A program made the translations under genes and the position numbers. Positions 7,645-13,019 of a DNA stretch of 13,019 nucleotides are shown here, piece after piece. The DNA comes from CAZHGD01 sp964531735 (lineage in GTDB: Bacteria > Armatimonadota > UBA10988), in assembly GCA_964531735.1 (NCBI GenBank), contig CAZHGD010000204.1, forward strand, positions 1-13,019, written 5' to 3'. The notes beneath the pieces are model-generated. The model saw only the letters and a list, made by a program, of their open reading frames with translations, did not search any database and had not been told where the DNA came from. The number at the start of each line of letters is the position of its first letter. Position 1 is the stretch's first letter.

Positions 7645-7674
7645 ATTGTACGTGCCGGCGCAACCGTCCAGCAA
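7645..7674 (-). promoter_or_regulatory. Candidate sigma-70 promoter of the pseudopilin gene
   Basis: On the minus strand TTGCTG (7669-7674) is followed after 18 bases by TACAAT (7645-7650; 5/6 match to TATAAT). The -35 matches only 3/6. The -10 ends 37 bases before the ATG at 7607, leaving room for a leader of roughly 30 bases with the GAGGAG ribosome site. Part of the longer in-frame reading from 7646 overlaps the -10, another reason to prefer the ATG at 7607. Confidence 0.5.
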
Positions 7675-7721
7675 CAGCCACCGGCCTCGGCCGCCGCTCT
7701 GTCGGCTGCGTCCCATGACCT

Positions 7722-7794
7722 TCACTCCCCCAACACCGCCTCGGCCGCCAGGCCCTCGCCGCGGTCGAGGCAGCGTTGCGCCGCTTGCCAGGCC
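7722..7794 (-). repeat. Direct repeat copy 2 (partner at 6733-6805)
   Basis: This is the 3' end of the intact gene at 7722-8756, encoding AAQRCLDRGEGLAAEAVLGE and the stop. It matches the remnant at 6733-6805 at 69 of 73 bases. Confidence 0.85.
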
Positions 7795-8756
7795 ACGCGT
7801 TGCCGCCACCGGCGCAGCCGCTGCGCCGGGTCGGTCACCGGCGCGGCCAGTTCCTTGGCCAGCGCGTCCAGCCGCCGGCGGACCGCGCTGATGCGCGCCA
7901 GGCGTTCGACCGGCAGGGCCCGCGTCTCGATCAGCGACTGCACCGCCGCCAGGATGCGCGGCAGGTCGGCGCGTAACGCGGCCGGGCCGCCGTCGGCCAC
8001 GGGCACCCAGGCGAAGACCACGTCGCGGCCGACCACCCCGGCATCGGCCAGGCCGGTGTAGGCGTAGTTGGCGCCGCCGGTCCATTGCTGGATGAAGTGG
8101 CTGACGCCGACCCACAGCTCGCGGCGGAACGGGTAGACCACGGCCAGGCCGCGGCCGCCCTGATGGACCATCCAGAACGGCTCGCGCTCCGACAGACCGC
8201 CCGCCGTGTCGCCGCTGCCCCAGGCGCCGGTGCCCAGGTACCACGGCCGCGTGGCCGGGAAGCGTCCGGTGTGCAGCTTGTCGGACTGGTCGGCGAAGGC
8301 GTACTCGCCGAACCGCGCCAGGTCGAGGTCGAACCGCGGCGCGATGCGGATCAGACTGGCACTGGCCGGCACCGGGCCGCTGAGCAGCGAGCGCACCACG
8401 ACCAGGTCATCGCGGCAGAGGTAGTCGGCGCGGTGCGTCAACGCGCCCACCGCGCAGGTCACCGTCACGGTGACGTGATCGGAGCGGCGGTCGATGACCA
8501 TGGTCGGTCGCGCCGCCGAACTGCGCACCTCGCCGGTCGGGTCGTTGAAGCCGTACCAGGCGTCTTCGCCACCCGGCCGCGTGACCGGCCGCAGGCCGTC
8601 GGCGCTGGGCACTTCGAGCCGGACCAACGCGCGATCGCGCGGCAGGACCAGGCGATAGGTCGCCGCCTGCACCGACACCGCCTCGGGCGTGTCGCTCACC
8701 GACGGGACCGCCAGGGCGCCCGACATCGTCAGCAGGAGTCCCAGACACACGCTCAT
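7722..8756 (-). CDS. Secreted protein of unknown function, beta-rich with helical C-terminus
   Basis: The product is 344 residues. A signal peptide is likely (CLGLLLTMSGALA, cleavage near residue 16). Residues 25-285 are rich in beta-type sequence (ATYRLVLPRDRALVRLEV, DDLVVVRSLLSGPV) with many aromatic positions (EPFWMVHQGG, GGANYAYTGL). This would suit a carbohydrate-binding or glycan-processing beta-sandwich, but I recognise no family. From about 286 the chain turns charged and helical to the end (ERLARISAVRRRLDALAKEL). The ATG overlaps the stop of the glycoside hydrolase gene upstream (ATGA at 8756-8753), so the two are made together and probably act on the same substrate outside the cytoplasm. 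A decayed paralogous 3' end lies 0.9 kb downstream at 6733-6940. No clear terminator follows. Confidence 0.8.
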   Translation of the reverse strand: MSVCLGLLLTMSGALAVPSVSDTPEAVSVQAATYRLVLPRDRALVRLEVPSADGLRPVTRPGGEDAWYGFNDPTGEVRSSAARPTMVIDRRSDHVTVTVTCAVGALTHRADYLCRDDLVVVRSLLSGPVPASASLIRIAPRFDLDLARFGEYAFADQSDKLHTGRFPATRPWYLGTGAWGSGDTAGGLSEREPFWMVHQGGRGLAVVYPFRRELWVGVSHFIQQWTGGANYAYTGLADAGVVGRDVVFAWVPVADGGPAALRADLPRILAAVQSLIETRALPVERLARISAVRRRLDALAKELAAPVTDPAQRLRRWRQRVAWQAAQRCLDRGEGLAAEAVLGE

Positions 8757-10741
8757 CGCTCGACTCCTCGCGCCTCGAGCGCCAGGCAGGCGTAGGTGGT
8801 CAGCCGCGGCACTCTGACCGTGTACCAGCCATCGCGGCCGGGCGTGACCGCCAGCGTCTGCTCCGGACCGTCGATGGGCAGGCAGCGCACGGTGCCGGGG
8901 TGGCTCGGCCAGTGGATCTCGACGGGCAGGTCGGCCAGCGGCGTGAAGCCGGCGCGCGCGTCGAACTGCCGGTTGAGCAGGTCGACCAGCAGCGTGCGAC
9001 CGTCGGCGGTCTGGCGCGTGCCCACCCAGACGCGCGCTTGCGGGTCGGGCACCTCGACGCGCGGCCGGTAGCCGCTCTGCGCCAGCCAGCCGGTCAGCGC
9101 CGCCAGCGGCTGCGCGTTGCGCCGCGACAGGTAGGCTTCGCAGTCGGCGGTGAGCCGCGTCGCCTGAGCCGGTGCGGCCACCTGCTGCGGCCGGTGGCGA
9201 CTGTCCGTCTCGGCGAAGCCGTTGAGCAACAGTAGCTTGCCGCCGCCCGCGGCGTACTCGCTCAGCCGCTGCACCGCCTGCGGCGGCAGCGCGTAGGCCG
9301 TCGGCACAATCAGGTACGGGAAGCGCTGCAACTGCGCCAGCGGCGGCACGGCGAAGAACTCCCCGTCACCGATGAACACCGTGTCGAAGGGCACGCCGGC
9401 GTCCATCAGCGCCTCGCAAGTGCCGTAGTACTGCATCGAGTGCGCCGGCAGCTGGCTGTTCGGCTCCCAGTGCTGCGGGCGCATGTCCCAGACCTGTGAG
9501 GGGAAGGCGTAGACCACGCCCACCTCGCCGGCGGGCCGCGTGCGGTGGAAGTAGTTGCGGTGGCCCTTGAACACCGCCGCGGCCTGCGCCTGCGGCTCCA
9601 CCGCGCCGTCGTAGCCGCTGAATCGCACGTGCGCGGCGAAGTACGAGCCACTCGCCGCGGCCTCACCCATCAGCCACTGGTAGAGGCGGCCCTGCTCGGC
9701 CGGCGGCAGCGACTTGATCCAGCCGGGATCCTCCTGGATGTCCAGGAACATGACGATCGGCTTGTCGGGCGTGGCTGCGCGCGCCATCAGGTACATCGGC
9801 ATGGTGCTGTGCAACGGCGGCAGGCGCACTTCGTCGCGCGCGATGCCGTCACGGTAGCGCAGGCCCAGGCCGGTGCCGATGGCGATGAAGTCGTAGACCA
9901 GCGATTCGACGGTCAGCGCGGCGCTCAGCGTGGTCAGCTCGTAAGGGTTCGAGTTGGCGATGAACTCGGTGCCCCACTTCTCGCGGCTGTACCGGCGCGC
10001 ATCGTCCACCACCTCGCGCTCGGCAGCCAGCAGACTGCGGAGCGTGTACCACCACCAGTCATCGTGCAGCGGGCTGCGCCACGGCTCCGCCACGTGGCCC
10101 TGCTCCTTGAGCCAGGCGCGATAGGTGCTGTTCTGCGCATCGAAGCCGTAGCGCCGGCGCACGCCGTCCGCGCCGTACTCGGCCTTCAGGAACTCGCGAA
10201 AGCCGCGGTCGCACGCGTCGCAGAAGCACGGGATGGGCCGGCGCCAGAACCACGGCCCGTAGGCCTCGTCGTAGTGGACGGCGTCGATGCCAGTGTCGAT
10301 GATGCGGCGGACAATCTGCTTGGTGTAGTCGCGGAACTCGGGCACCTGCAAGCAGCCCTGGTACCAGCCGCTGGTGGGGATCTTGGCCCCGGCGGCGTCG
10401 CGCGTCGACATGCGGTCGTGCAGCGCCGGCGAGACCATCTTCTCGTAGACCGCCGAGCCGGTGATCATCGTCGACCACAGCAGGCCCTGCTCGCGGCAGC
10501 GCTGGTACAGCTTGGCTTCTCCGGCGGCGCGGCGACCCGCCTCTTCAGGCGTGGCGGCCCAGGCGCAACTGATGCCGCGCACCACCACGTCGACGCCGAT
10601 GCGGCGCAGCCGCTCGGCCTGCTCGGCGGTCTGGCCGCCCTGAGCCATGCCGAAGACCACGGCGTTGTTGAGGATGGCGCGGTTGTCCGGCGGCGCGGTC
10701 ACCGCCGGCGCCAGCAGCAGGCAGAGCAGGTGGGTGTTCAT
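8753..10741 (-). CDS. Putative secreted GH42-like glycoside hydrolase (beta-galactosidase trimerisation-type)
   Basis: The product is 662 residues. The N-terminus MNTHLLCLLLAPAVTAPP is a short signal-peptide-like segment. Residues about 25-345 read as a TIM barrel: GIDAVHYDEAYGPWF (151-165) has the acidic strand end expected of a retaining hydrolase, and CFCDACDRGFREFLKAEYG (172-190) is the cysteine-rich segment common in GH42-like proteins of this kind. Residues about 403-510 look like the glutamine-amidotransferase-like trimerisation domain (GEVGVVYAFPSQ; LQRFPYLIVPTAYALPPQ; YAAGGGKLLLLNG). A beta domain follows (about 575-658). Catalytic residues cannot be assigned firmly; D158/E159 are candidates. 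The substrate is unknown. No strong ribosome site precedes the ATG at 10741. It overlaps the next gene by ATGA. A decayed pseudopilin fragment and a hairpin lie directly upstream. Confidence 0.8.
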   Translation of the reverse strand: MNTHLLCLLLAPAVTAPPDNRAILNNAVVFGMAQGGQTAEQAERLRRIGVDVVVRGISCAWAATPEEAGRRAAGEAKLYQRCREQGLLWSTMITGSAVYEKMVSPALHDRMSTRDAAGAKIPTSGWYQGCLQVPEFRDYTKQIVRRIIDTGIDAVHYDEAYGPWFWRRPIPCFCDACDRGFREFLKAEYGADGVRRRYGFDAQNSTYRAWLKEQGHVAEPWRSPLHDDWWWYTLRSLLAAEREVVDDARRYSREKWGTEFIANSNPYELTTLSAALTVESLVYDFIAIGTGLGLRYRDGIARDEVRLPPLHSTMPMYLMARAATPDKPIVMFLDIQEDPGWIKSLPPAEQGRLYQWLMGEAAASGSYFAAHVRFSGYDGAVEPQAQAAAVFKGHRNYFHRTRPAGEVGVVYAFPSQVWDMRPQHWEPNSQLPAHSMQYYGTCEALMDAGVPFDTVFIGDGEFFAVPPLAQLQRFPYLIVPTAYALPPQAVQRLSEYAAGGGKLLLLNGFAETDSRHRPQQVAAPAQATRLTADCEAYLSRRNAQPLAALTGWLAQSGYRPRVEVPDPQARVWVGTRQTADGRTLLVDLLNRQFDARAGFTPLADLPVEIHWPSHPGTVRCLPIDGPEQTLAVTPGRDGWYTVRVPRLTTYACLALEARGVER

Positions 10742-10766
10742 GGGCCGGGCCGTTCGCCGCCCACGC

Positions 10767-10783
10767 GGCCGGACCTTCCGGCC
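10767..10783. repeat. Perfect 7-bp hairpin between pseudopilin remnant and hydrolase gene
   Basis: GGCCGGA and TCCGGCC pair around a CCT loop, 26 bases before the hydrolase ATG on the minus strand. It falls exactly where similarity to pseudopilins stops. It could be a REP-like element, a scar of the deletion, or an RNA structure in the leader. No T-tract follows. Confidence 0.4.
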
Positions 10784-10784
10784 C

Positions 10785-10940
10785 GGCCTGCCCGATCTGC
10801 TTGAGTTGGCTCAGGCCACTGGACTGGCGCGCTTTCCCGCGAGCCTTCGCAGAGACCGCGAACAGAATGGCCGCGAGGACGGCGATCACGACCGCCAGTT
10901 CAGTGAGTGTGAACGCGCGTTCTGAGGCCTGGCGGTCTCC
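10785..10940 (-). pseudogene. Decayed pseudopilin 5' fragment
   Basis: On the minus strand the frame reads ERAFTLTELAVVIAVLAAIL, then FAVSAKARGKARQSSGLSQL and KQIGQA. This is clearly related to the intact pseudopilin at 6999-7607 (RAFTLIELLVVIAI, AKAREKARQSSC, LKQLGLA). It differs in three ways: the membrane helix is three residues shorter, LIE is LTE, and the Cys after QSS is Gly. Similarity stops after LKQIGQA, and no globular domain or H-X9-DG motif follows. The only in-frame start, a GTG at 10970, lies inside a hairpin, so no credible start is left. The frame itself runs on into the hydrolase gene region in another frame. I treat it as a relic. Confidence 0.75.
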
Positions 10941-10946
10941 CTGCGA

Positions 10947-10970
10947 GTGGTGGGCAGTTGTGCCCACCAC
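10947..10970. repeat. Perfect 10-bp inverted repeat in the divergent spacer
   Basis: GTGGTGGGCA and TGCCCACCAC pair perfectly around GTTG. It lies 48 bases upstream of the -35 of the plus-strand promoter and between the divergent operons. It could be an operator for a dimeric regulator or a transcribed hairpin; the short 4-base loop favours a hairpin. Confidence 0.5.
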
Positions 10971-11017
10971 GGCGCCGGCAGGTCAGTTCGTTAGCCGCCG
11001 GGCGGCGGCACCGAGCC

Positions 11018-11046
11018 TTGACACGCGGCGCGCACCGGCATACAAC
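11018..11046 (+). promoter_or_regulatory. Strong sigma-70-type promoter for the propeller/O-antigen ligase operon
   Basis: TTGACA (11018-11023, 6/6) is followed by exactly 17 bases and then TACAAC (11041-11046, 4/6). The start point would be near 11053, giving a leader of about 36 bases to the GTG at 11089. This is the best promoter in the window. Confidence 0.7.
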
Positions 11047-11074
11047 GACACCGCGCCGGCCCGTCAGCCGGGCC

Positions 11075-11084
11075 GAGGGAGGAG
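11075..11084 (+). promoter_or_regulatory. Ribosome binding site fixing the GTG start at 11089
   Basis: GAGGGAGGAG ends 4 bases before the GTG at 11089. The frame is open further upstream (from 10801), but that part overlaps the promoter and reads the pseudopilin relic backwards, so this site decides the start. Confidence 0.75.
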
Positions 11085-11088
11085 CGCC

Positions 11089-12354
11089 GTGCCTCGTCAA
11101 ACGATCTGCCGCCTGCTGCGTCAGGTGGTCCGCGCCAACCTGGTTGGGCTGTCTGCCTGGGTGCTCACTGCCACCACGGCCGCCGCGGCGCCACTGGCCA
11201 CCGTGGACGTCAGCAACGTCAAGGTGACGCGGCAGTTCTGGCTCGAGGGCGCCTACAACGTGCGGTTCGCCGCCGGCGGCCACAAGCTGCTCTACTGCCG
11301 GCGCAACGACGGCGTGTACCTGGCCGACCGCGACGGTAGCCGCGCCCACCGGTTGGCTGCCGGCGCGTGGTTCGAGGCCATGGCACCGGATGGCCAGACG
11401 GCCTGGCTGTCCGATCCGGAGAAGGGCGTCTGCGCGGTCAACCTCGGTGATGAGCAGGCGCGCCGCGTGGCGACCACACCGTATGGCCGGCTGAACGTCT
11501 CGCCCAACGGGCGACTGGCCGTCGGGCACCCGAACTTCAAGCGCGTCGAGCAGGTGAAGGCCGTGGTGCCCACCGGCGAGCCGGTGCTGCTCGACCTGAG
11601 CAACGGGCAGCGCCTGCCCACACCCGAGTGGTCCCAGCCCATGGCCTGGAGCGCCGACGGCAACTGCCTGCTGTGGCAGAAGGGCGAGTACTCCTGCGTG
11701 ACCAACGCCACCGGCCAGCAGCAGAAGCCGCCGCCACGCGTCGGGCTACTGCTCCGCGCCGGCTGGCTCGGCCGGACCCACGAACTGCTGGCCGTGAGTT
11801 GGGATGCCCAACCGGCCCTGCTCCGGTTCAACGCCGACACCGGCACGGTCAGTCCGTTCACCACGCCGGCCGGTCCGGTCGCGTTGCGCGGCGGTACCGA
11901 GGTGCGCGTGTCGGCCGGCGGCGGCTGGCTCGCCATCAGCGGCGCCGACACCAAGACAACCCGCCTCGTGCGGCTCGCCGATGGTCGCGAGTGGACCGTG
12001 CCCGAGCGGATCTTCGCGTTGCTGGCCCTGCCCCAGGACGTCGGCTGGTTGGGCTTCCCCACCCGTTTCTATGACGCCGCCGACCCGGGTCAGCCCCGCC
12101 AACTTCCCAACCACGACGCTTACCGGAGCGCCGTGCGGCCGGACGGCCTGGCCATCGCCTACCCAGCCGAAGGTGACCGCCTCGGACTGTGCCGGTGCGA
12201 TGGCCAGCAGGCCCACGACCTGGCCACCGGCGTGCCGCGTCCGGGCCTCTGCAACTGGGCCGGCGACGGCCGCGGGCTCATCTTGGAGTACCGGCACGAC
12301 GGCTTTCGCGGCCTGCCGCCACGCGCCTTGGTGCTGTGGCTGTCGGGCGGCTAG
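11089..12354 (+). CDS. Secreted TolB/WD40-like beta-propeller protein
   Basis: The product is 421 residues from the GTG at 11089. It begins with a basic stretch and hydrophobic core ending in small residues (ANLVGLSAWVLTATTAAAA), a typical signal peptide cleaved near 34. The mature part repeats a propeller-blade pattern of small strands and turns: NVRFAAGGHKLLYCRRNDGV, AMAPDGQTAWLSD, NVSPNGRLAVGHPN, PMAWSADGNCLLWQKG, RVSAGGGWLAISG, and VRPDGLAIAYPAEGDRLGL. The xxSPDG/SADG turns are the usual mark of TolB-like and WD40-like propellers. No catalytic motif is seen; a binding or scaffold role outside the cytoplasm is likely. It is first in a plus-strand operon, 5 bases before the O-antigen ligase-like gene, so a link with surface polysaccharide export or assembly is plausible but inferred. 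Confidence 0.8.
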   Translation: MPRQTICRLLRQVVRANLVGLSAWVLTATTAAAAPLATVDVSNVKVTRQFWLEGAYNVRFAAGGHKLLYCRRNDGVYLADRDGSRAHRLAAGAWFEAMAPDGQTAWLSDPEKGVCAVNLGDEQARRVATTPYGRLNVSPNGRLAVGHPNFKRVEQVKAVVPTGEPVLLDLSNGQRLPTPEWSQPMAWSADGNCLLWQKGEYSCVTNATGQQQKPPPRVGLLLRAGWLGRTHELLAVSWDAQPALLRFNADTGTVSPFTTPAGPVALRGGTEVRVSAGGGWLAISGADTKTTRLVRLADGREWTVPERIFALLALPQDVGWLGFPTRFYDAADPGQPRQLPNHDAYRSAVRPDGLAIAYPAEGDRLGLCRCDGQQAHDLATGVPRPGLCNWAGDGRGLILEYRHDGFRGLPPRALVLWLSGG

Positions 12355-12359
12355 GCACC

Positions 12360-13019
12360 ATGCCGTCTGACCGCTGCACCCGCCTCGCCCACTTGGCGCT
12401 GCTGGCCATCGTGCCGGCCACCGCGCTGGCGGTCGGTCCGCACCTGATGGATCCGTGGGTGCTGCCGAAGCAGGCCGCGTGGCGCGTCCTGCTGGCGGCC
12501 GCCTGGGTCGCCTGGTGGCTCAGCCGGCGGCCGGCAGAACTGCCGCGGAGCGGCGTGGTGCGCGGTCTGCTGGCACTGCTCGCCGTCACCGCGCTCGCCA
12601 CGGGCCGATCGGTGGCGCCGCTGGTCAGCCTGCGCGGTGGCTACCAGACGCCGGGCGGGCTGCTGACCGTGGTCGACGGTCTCCTGCTCGTGCTGCTGGC
12701 CGCGCTGTGCTGGCGCGAGCGCGCGGCGCGCGAGCAACTCGCAGCCACCGTGGTGGCCACGGCGGCGCTCTCGGGCGCCATCGGCGTGGCCCAGCACCTC
12801 GGCTGGCTGGCCGGCTGGTGGGAACTGGGCAGCAACAGCGGCTCGGTGGCGCTGAGCTACCGCGCGTTCGGGCTGCTGGCCAGCCCGTCACACCTCGGCC
12901 TGTACCTGGCCATGGCGCTGCCGCTGGCGGTGCGCCTCGCCGTGACCCGGGCCGGCCGCCGGTCCCGGCCGGCCGGCTGGCTCGCGCTGGTGGTGATCGT
13001 CGCCGCGCTGGCGCTGACC
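12360..13019 (+). CDS. O-antigen ligase/polymerase-like membrane protein, N-terminal part (3' end outside window)
   Basis: The ATG at 12360 opens a frame of 220 codons that stays open to the last base. Hydrophobic helices lie at about residues 9-29, 38-54, 66-80, 99-117, 126-148, 170-196 and 205-220. The pattern is that of the O-antigen ligase (WaaL/Wzy-like) family as found in non-proteobacterial genomes. DPWVLPKQAAWRVLLAA (31-47) follows the first helix, SLRGGYQTPGGLLTVVDGLL (90-109) matches the usual R-G-x-Y/YxGLLT segment, and LLASPSHLGLYLAMALPLA (172-190) replaces the usual NPNFLGxYLA motif. Such proteins polymerise or ligate lipid-linked glycans on the outer face of the inner membrane. 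Family members often end with TPRs; that part is not in the window. The ribosome site is weak, and the 5-base gap to the propeller gene suggests coupled translation. Confidence 0.8.
   Translation, partial: MPSDRCTRLAHLALLAIVPATALAVGPHLMDPWVLPKQAAWRVLLAAAWVAWWLSRRPAELPRSGVVRGLLALLAVTALATGRSVAPLVSLRGGYQTPGGLLTVVDGLLLVLLAALCWRERAAREQLAATVVATAALSGAIGVAQHLGWLAGWWELGSNSGSVALSYRAFGLLASPSHLGLYLAMALPLAVRLAVTRAGRRSRPAGWLALVVIVAALALT

Noticed and set aside
7608..7646. A pseudopilin start at 7646
   Set aside because: The 13 extra residues (MAVPYRTNSEEIT) cover the ribosome site and part of the -10, and would put an odd leader before the prepilin signal.
6733..7794. Direct repeats as ends of a mobile element carrying the pseudopilin gene
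   Set aside because: The repeats are coding 3' gene ends with synonymous differences, there is no transposase and no terminal inverted repeat. Gene duplication and decay explains them better.
9545..10804. Long plus-strand open frames opposite the hydrolase operon (also at 8085-8795)
   Set aside because: They are shadows of the minus-strand genes: compositionally biased, no motifs, no ribosome sites.
10801..11088. An N-terminal extension of the propeller protein from 10801
   Set aside because: It reads across the inverted repeat, the promoter and the reverse of the pseudopilin relic, and would hide the signal peptide. The GTG at 11089 has a strong ribosome site.
1..13019. tRNA, rRNA, CRISPR arrays or phage genes
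   Set aside because: I saw no cloverleaf with T-loop motif, no regularly spaced repeats and no phage-type proteins.

Overview
This is a high-GC bacterial window. It is dense in prepilin-type proteins: one complete H-X9-DG pseudopilin, one decayed pseudopilin fragment, and one kinase carrying the same C-terminal domain. The pseudopilin N-terminus reads FTLIELLVVIAI and then FPVFAKAREKARQ, a style typical of Armatimonadota and also seen in Planctomycetes/Lentisphaerae-like lineages. Secreted hydrolase-type proteins fit this. I infer an Armatimonadota-like genome but cannot prove the phylum from this window.

Layout. (1) Bases 1-2018, plus strand: the 3' end of a membrane-protein gene overlaps by ATGA a Ser/Thr protein kinase gene. 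The kinase has one membrane helix and an outer domain that looks like the globular part of an H-X9-DG pseudopilin. (2) Bases 2019-2135: a convergent spacer with two perfect hairpins. (3) Bases 2136-6548, minus strand: a 1470-residue TIR-CHAT-STAND NTPase-TPR protein, probably a conflict (anti-phage or programmed-death) effector. (4) Bases 6549-7721: a promoter region, a frameshifted remnant of the 3' end of the gene at 7722-8756, and an intact pseudopilin gene with its own promoter. (5) Bases 7722-10741, minus strand: a two-gene ATGA-coupled operon of a secreted GH42-like glycoside hydrolase and a secreted protein of unknown function. (6) Bases 10742-11088: hairpins, a decayed pseudopilin 5' fragment and a near-consensus sigma-70 promoter. 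(7) Bases 11089-13019, plus strand: a secreted TolB/WD40-like beta-propeller protein followed after 5 bases by an O-antigen ligase/polymerase-like membrane protein that runs off the window.

How the parts relate (inference). Most genes act at the cell surface: glycan breakdown, glycan polymerisation, pseudopilins, and a membrane kinase with a pseudopilin-like sensor. The TIR-CHAT-STAND gene is a self-contained defence-type gene facing the kinase operon. The most unusual items are the kinase-pseudopilin fusion, the two enzymatic effector domains on one STAND protein, and the evidence of gene duplication and decay around the pseudopilin gene.
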